Below are positions 6,002 to 8,874 of a DNA stretch of 8,874 nt, piece after piece (positions within the stretch are counted from its first letter, which is position 1; every line of letters begins with the position of its first letter). Source of the DNA: Ruminococcaceae bacterium UBA5397. Its GTDB lineage: Bacteria > Bacillota > Clostridia > Oscillospirales > Acutalibacteraceae. The stretch spans positions 331 through 9,204 of the forward strand of contig DHOF01000031.1 of NCBI GenBank assembly GCA_002411615.1, given 5' to 3'. A program made the position numbers and the translations under genes. The notes below the pieces were generated by a model. That model was not told where the DNA came from and ran no database searches. It was given only the letters and a program-made list of their open reading frames with translations.

Positions 6002-6772
6002 TCAGCGAAGCCCTTCCACTAAATTACAGAGTTTGATTCCCTCTTTTTGCAGGCTTTCCCGAATATTCTTTACGAATTCCACTGCTTCGGGCGTATCTCC
6101 ATGCACACAAATTGACTGCGGAGAAAGCTGCACAGTTTCCCCCGTAATCGCAATCACCTGATGCTTCTTGACCATCCCAATGATTCTCTTGATACACTCG
6201 TCTACATCATGAATAACTGCTCCCGGAGTTCCGCGTGGAACAAGGCTGCCATCCGCCTGATAAGCACGGTCTGCAAAGACTTCACTTGCTGCGCGCAACC
6301 CAATATCGGATGCTGCACGAATCATCTGACTGCCGGAAAGAGCCATCAGAATCAAATTAGGATCGACTTCATAAATTCCCTCGGCAATTCCACGCGCAAG
6401 ATCATAATCCTTTCCTGCCATATTATAAAGAGCCCCATGTGGCTTTACGTGCTGCAGTTCGACTCCGCTTGCATCACAGAACGCACGCAGTGCACCAAGC
6501 TGGTACTTCACATAAGCTTTTGCCTCGGCAGGTGTAATGGTCATCTTGCGGCGTCCAAAACCCATTAGATCCGGAAATCCAGGATGTGCACCTACCGCAA
6601 CATGATTTTTTTTGCACATTTTTACTGTCTCGTCCATTACGCAGGGGTCTCCCGCATGAAAACCACAGCCGACGTTTGCAGAAGTAATAAATGGAATGAT
6701 CTCTTGATCTCTCCCAATTTTGTAAGCGCCAAAGCTTTCCCCTAAATCACAATTCAAATCAATCCAACTCAT
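6002..6772 (-). CDS. pxpA: 5-oxoprolinase subunit A (LamB/YcsF family)
   Basis: A 256-residue TIM-barrel-like protein of the LamB/YcsF family, full length. Family signatures run throughout: the N-terminal [12 protein letters not shown] (4-15), [13 protein letters not shown] (31-43), [15 protein letters not shown] (61-75), VKPHGALYN (109-117), [17 protein letters not shown] (164-180) and SICVHGDTP (220-228). The conserved acidic residues and histidines (D5, D9, E12, H39, H63, H112, H224) are likely catalytic or substrate-binding. With PxpB and PxpC it hydrolyses 5-oxoproline to glutamate using ATP. The chosen start is ATG at 6770-6772, with AAAGGAG ten bases upstream. An in-frame GTG three codons earlier sits almost on top of the binding site and is rejected. 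It is the first gene of the operon and has its own candidate promoter. Confidence 0.95.
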   Translation of the reverse strand: MSWIDLNCDLGESFGAYKIGRDQEIIPFITSANVGCGFHAGDPCVMDETVKMCKKNHVAVGAHPGFPDLMGFGRRKMTITPAEAKAYVKYQLGALRAFCDASGVELQHVKPHGALYNMAGKDYDLARGIAEGIYEVDPNLILMALSGSQMIRAASDIGLRAASEVFADRAYQADGSLVPRGTPGAVIHDVDECIKRIIGMVKKHQVIAITGETVQLSPQSICVHGDTPEAVEFVKNIRESLQKEGIKLCNLVEGLR

Positions 6773-6803
6773 ATGCAGCACTCTCCTTTAAAAAATAAAG
6801 TAT

Positions 6804-6832
6804 AATATAGAACTTAACGATCTCTATGTTAA
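6804..6832 (-). promoter_or_regulatory. Probable promoter of the pxpA operon
   Basis: The minus strand shows a TTAACA -35 box (6827-6832), a 17-base spacer and a TATATT -10 box (6804-6809). The predicted transcript starts near 6797, leaving a leader of only about 25 bases with the AAAGGAG site. That leaves no room for a riboswitch or leader hairpin, so control would be at the level of initiation. A second -10-like TATTAT overlaps at a less favourable spacing. Confidence 0.55.
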
Positions 6833-6985
6833 CACAACAACTTATAAAAAATCAAATAATATCTGTCGATTCTTATATAGAATTTATAATGTATTTTTTG
6901 GATAAATTATCTAAAATTGATTTTTTTATCATTTGCTTTTGGAATTTGACTCTCTCAAAGTATAAACAAATCAAAATTTATGCGA
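6833..6985. other. Very AT-rich intergenic region upstream of the pxpA promoter
   Basis: About 150 bases between the pxpA promoter and the terminator of the regulator gene, markedly more AT-rich than the surrounding genes. I see no credible gene: a short plus-strand frame starting at 6826 has no ribosome binding site and encodes a low-complexity Ile/Phe/Lys-rich peptide. The only clear small symmetry is TTTGA-N5-TCAAA at 6945-6959, a possible but unsupported protein-binding site. The region may act as an UP-element or regulator-binding DNA for the pxp operon. Confidence 0.5.
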
Positions 6986-7027
6986 ACAAAAAGCCTCTGG
7001 GGAATTATTTTCCCAGAGGCTTTTTGT
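6986..7027. terminator. Strong bidirectional hairpin terminator after the ANTAR gene
   Basis: A perfect 16-bp stem (6986-7001 with 7012-7027) with a ten-base loop. The arms include CCTCTGGG, flanked by A5 on one side and T5 on the other. It lies 9 bases past the stop codon of the ANTAR regulator on the minus strand, where its 3' arm ends in TTTTTGTT. It marks the end of the glutamine synthetase/ANTAR transcript and separates it from the pxp operon. Confidence 0.9.
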
Positions 7028-7036
7028 AAAAATATT

Positions 7037-7606
7037 CTATCCTTCATAAGTTCTTAAGATATCTTCTGCAATGTCTAAAACGGAAAGCCGCTGATCCATT
7101 GCCTGCTTTTCAATAAAGTGGTGGGCCTCCTGCTCCGTCAAATGGCGATACTGTACCAAAGCACATTTTGCTCTGCCAACTTCTCTTAGCTCATTCACTT
7201 TTTTCTGTAGGCGGCTATTCTCTTTTTGCAAAATTGCAAGGCGCTTATTGGCAATTAAAGACAGACGCAAAGACTGATAAAAGATTGTTCTGTTAATTGG
7301 CTTTGAAACAACAATAACACCTTCATCTTCTACACGAAGCGATACAGAATCTGCCAGTTCACTTTTGACAACCATCAAAACACCAGCAGAAGTCGTGTTG
7401 CTCAAATCAATCGCCAATTCATGCCCGAATTCATCTCTTAAAGGGGCATTGATTACAACCAAATCATAAGGCATTTCCAAAAGGATTCTACGGGCTTCTC
7501 CGCCGGAAGCTGCAATTCCAATACGGTTAAATTCATGTGCATTTAAAAAATCAGAAAAATATTTTTGTCCTTTACTCGTACTGGACACAATCAATACGCT
7601 ATCCAC
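7037..7606 (-). CDS. ANTAR-domain antitermination regulator with degenerate receiver domain
   Basis: A 189-residue two-domain protein. Residues 1 to about 118 have a response-regulator (receiver) fold pattern, with SVLIVSS at the first strand, DLVVINAPL (48-56) at the phosphorylation loop and VSKP (100-103) near the end. The acidic pair is replaced by S8-S9 and the phospho-acceptor Asp by N53; only the lysine K102 remains. Phosphorylation is therefore unlikely. A coiled-coil linker (about 118-143) leads to a C-terminal ANTAR RNA-binding domain (about 129-186) with CALVQYRHLTEQEAHHF (148-164), KQAMD (167-171) and IAEDIL (179-184). ANTAR proteins bind paired hexaloop RNA hairpins and prevent termination. 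The start is GTG at 7604-7606, with AAAGGGG seven bases upstream. It follows the glutamine synthetase gene by 43 bases and is likely co-transcribed, pointing to nitrogen control. The signal it senses is unknown. Confidence 0.92.
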   Translation of the reverse strand: MDSVLIVSSTSKGQKYFSDFLNAHEFNRIGIAASGGEARRILLEMPYDLVVINAPLRDEFGHELAIDLSNTTSAGVLMVVKSELADSVSLRVEDEGVIVVSKPINRTIFYQSLRLSLIANKRLAILQKENSRLQKKVNELREVGRAKCALVQYRHLTEQEAHHFIEKQAMDQRLSVLDIAEDILRTYEG

Positions 7607-7649
7607 CCTTCATCCCCTTTTCCTTTGATTTTTCATTAAAAAATCTTTT

Positions 7650-8874
7650 TTACATCCGCAAAAAATAGGTTCCCATCTCGTATTTTCTAGTATCACCACA
7701 GGTCAGATATTTTTCCCATTCCTTACGCTTCTCTGTAAGATAACAGTTCAAAAGGGGACTCGGAACATAGCGATGAACAAATTCGCTCTTTTCTGCAAGG
7801 TCCAGTGCTTCTTCCAGACTTTCCGGCAGCATCTCTAAATGCTGCAATTCTTTTTCCGACGCGGTAAAGAGGTTCCGATTTTCCGGTTCACAGAGAGGCA
7901 GCTTTTCTCGAATTCCTTCCATACCGGCATAAAGGAGCAATGCAAAGCTCAAATAAGGGCTGCAGCCGGGGTCCGGACTTCTCAGCTCCATACGAGCATA
8001 AGAACCCCAAGAAGCTGGGATTCGTACCAGTTGTGAACGATTCTGATGAGACCAGCTCACATATTTGGGCGCTTCAAAATTTCCAAATCTTGCATAAGAA
8101 TTTGGAACTGGATTCAAAAAGCAGGTGATCTCACGAATTCGGCGCAAAATGCCCGCCAAAAAGCTCTCTGCAATGGGATTATGCTCACCAGGGTCGAGCT
8201 TAAAAAGATTTTCTCCATCGCAGTAAAGAGAAAGATTAATATGAAGCCCGCTCCCGCTTTCATTCTCCAGTGGTTTTGGCATAAAAGTTGCATAGAGTCC
8301 CCCAGCAGCAGCAATCGATTTGACAGCCGCTTTAAAAGCCACCAAGCGGTCAGCTGCCGTCAAAATATCACTGTACTTAAAATCAATCTCATTTTGCCCT
8401 GGCCCAAGCTCATGACGGCTGCTTTCAGGGCGCATTCCCATCTCTTCGAGACTGAGACAAATTTGCCGCCTAACGTTCTCCCCTTTATCATTTGGTGCTA
8501 CATCACAATAAGTTCCATGATCCTGAGGAATCAAAGTTGGATTTCCATCTTCATCTGTCTGAAAAAGATAAAATTCGCATTCAGTGCCCGCTTTGCAGAC
8601 AAGTCCAAATTCATCGAGAATTTGAGCGCGGGCGCTTCGCAGCAAAGTTCTGCAGTCTCCTACAAAGGGAGAACCGTCTGGTGTACGGATATTACAGAAA
8701 AGACGCACAACCTGTCCCTCAGCGGGCCGCCATGGCATAGGGGTCAACGTATTGGCATCCGGCACCAAAAACAAATCAGACTCATTTGCATTCAGAAATC
8801 CACGAACTATACTGGCATCAAAAGAGATTCCTAAATCAAACGCACGAATTAATTCCGAAGGCATTACGGAAACA
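7650..8874 (-). CDS. glnA: Glutamine synthetase, type I (5' end beyond the window)
   Basis: The last 407 residues of a type I glutamine synthetase; roughly 30-40 N-terminal residues lie past the right edge. The frame stays open to the edge, and the ATG at 8862-8864 lies inside the conserved beta-grasp domain, so it is not the start. Catalytic landmarks are all visible: FDASIVRGF, the metal ligands in TECEFYLF and GPGQNEIDF, SGSGLHINLSL, the flap glutamate in NFEAPKYVSW, and the arginines in QNRSQLVRIPAS and ARMELRSPDP. The adenylylation motif and extra segment of the proteobacterial GSI-beta class are not evident, suggesting feedback and protein-level control as in Bacillus. The C-terminus (TRKYEMGTYFLRM) departs from the common WEIDRY ending. 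A gamma-glutamyl-amine ligase activity is a less likely alternative. An ANTAR regulator follows after 43 bases in the same direction. Confidence 0.92.
   Translation of the reverse strand, partial: VSVMPSELIRAFDLGISFDASIVRGFLNANESDLFLVPDANTLTPMPWRPAEGQVVRLFCNIRTPDGSPFVGDCRTLLRSARAQILDEFGLVCKAGTECEFYLFQTDEDGNPTLIPQDHGTYCDVAPNDKGENVRRQICLSLEEMGMRPESSRHELGPGQNEIDFKYSDILTAADRLVAFKAAVKSIAAAGGLYATFMPKPLENESGSGLHINLSLYCDGENLFKLDPGEHNPIAESFLAGILRRIREITCFLNPVPNSYARFGNFEAPKYVSWSHQNRSQLVRIPASWGSYARMELRSPDPGCSPYLSFALLLYAGMEGIREKLPLCEPENRNLFTASEKELQHLEMLPESLEEALDLAEKSEFVHRYVPSPLLNCYLTEKRKEWEKYLTCGDTRKYEMGTYFLRM

Noticed and set aside
6880..6930. Possible CodY box in the pxpA upstream region
   Set aside because: The best match to the 15-base consensus has about five mismatches and sits in very AT-rich DNA, where such matches are expected by chance.
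6826..7029. Plus-strand 67-codon frame between the pxp operon and the ANTAR gene
   Set aside because: It has no ribosome binding site and an AT-driven amino acid content, and its end lies inside a terminator hairpin. It also overlaps the pxpA promoter.
7607..7649. Hairpin between the glutamine synthetase and ANTAR genes as a terminator or ANTAR target
   Set aside because: The only stem is about 7 A-U-rich pairs with a five-base loop and no T-run. It has neither a GC-rich stem nor the required hexaloop pair.
8046..8834. Long plus-strand frame (262 codons) opposite glutamine synthetase
   Set aside because: It is a shadow of the well-supported glutamine synthetase gene. The product resembles no known family, has odd composition, and no ribosome binding site was found.
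1..8874. CRISPR arrays, insertion sequences, tRNA or rRNA genes, phage or defence genes
   Set aside because: I saw no spaced direct repeats, transposase-like sequences, cloverleaf structures or defence-type domains. The window reads as ordinary metabolic chromosome.

Overview
This 8.9 kb stretch looks like a chromosomal segment of a Gram-positive anaerobe of the class Clostridia (Bacillota), possibly an Oscillospiraceae/Ruminococcaceae-like lineage. The reasons are the moderately AT-rich base composition, strong AGGAGG-type ribosome binding sites, sigma-A-type promoters, Clostridia-like protein sequences, and a glutamine synthetase beside an ANTAR regulator. The assignment to class is inference from protein character and layout; no rRNA or marker gene is present.

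Layout. (1) Positions 1-852, minus strand: a metal-responsive ArsR/SmtB/CadC-type repressor followed by the start of a heavy-metal P-type ATPase that runs off the left edge. A consensus promoter and a candidate inverted-repeat operator precede the repressor gene. (2) 863-1504, minus strand: a single-gene nitroreductase unit with its own terminator and an extended -10 promoter. (3) 1586-2955, plus strand: a two-gene unit of a gamma-class carbonic-anhydrase-like hexapeptide protein and a DUF1445/YcsI (D-glutamate cyclase family) protein. (4) 2978-6832, minus strand: a four-gene operon pxpA - NRAMP-like transporter - pxpB - pxpC, encoding the ATP-dependent 5-oxoprolinase PxpABC and a membrane transporter. 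It converges on unit 3 across a shared bidirectional terminator. (5) 6986-8874, minus strand: a type I glutamine synthetase (5' end outside the window) followed by an ANTAR-domain RNA-binding regulator and a bidirectional terminator.

How the genes fit together. Units 3 to 5 share a glutamate theme. Glutamine synthetase makes glutamine from glutamate and ammonia, and the ANTAR protein probably controls nitrogen genes by antitermination. PxpABC reopens 5-oxoproline (pyroglutamate, the cyclised form of glutamate/glutamine) to glutamate. The DUF1445 protein belongs to the family of the mammalian enzyme that cyclises D-glutamate to 5-oxo-D-proline. In Bacillus subtilis the homologues lie together as ycsF-ycsG-ycsI-kipI-kipA; here the ycsI homologue has left that operon and sits on the opposite strand behind a carbonic-anhydrase-like gene. 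The transporter in the pxp operon has the NRAMP fold signature but lacks the metal-binding DPG-N and M-P-H motifs, so it probably carries something other than a divalent metal, perhaps 5-oxoproline itself. I see no rRNA, tRNA, CRISPR array, insertion sequence or phage gene.
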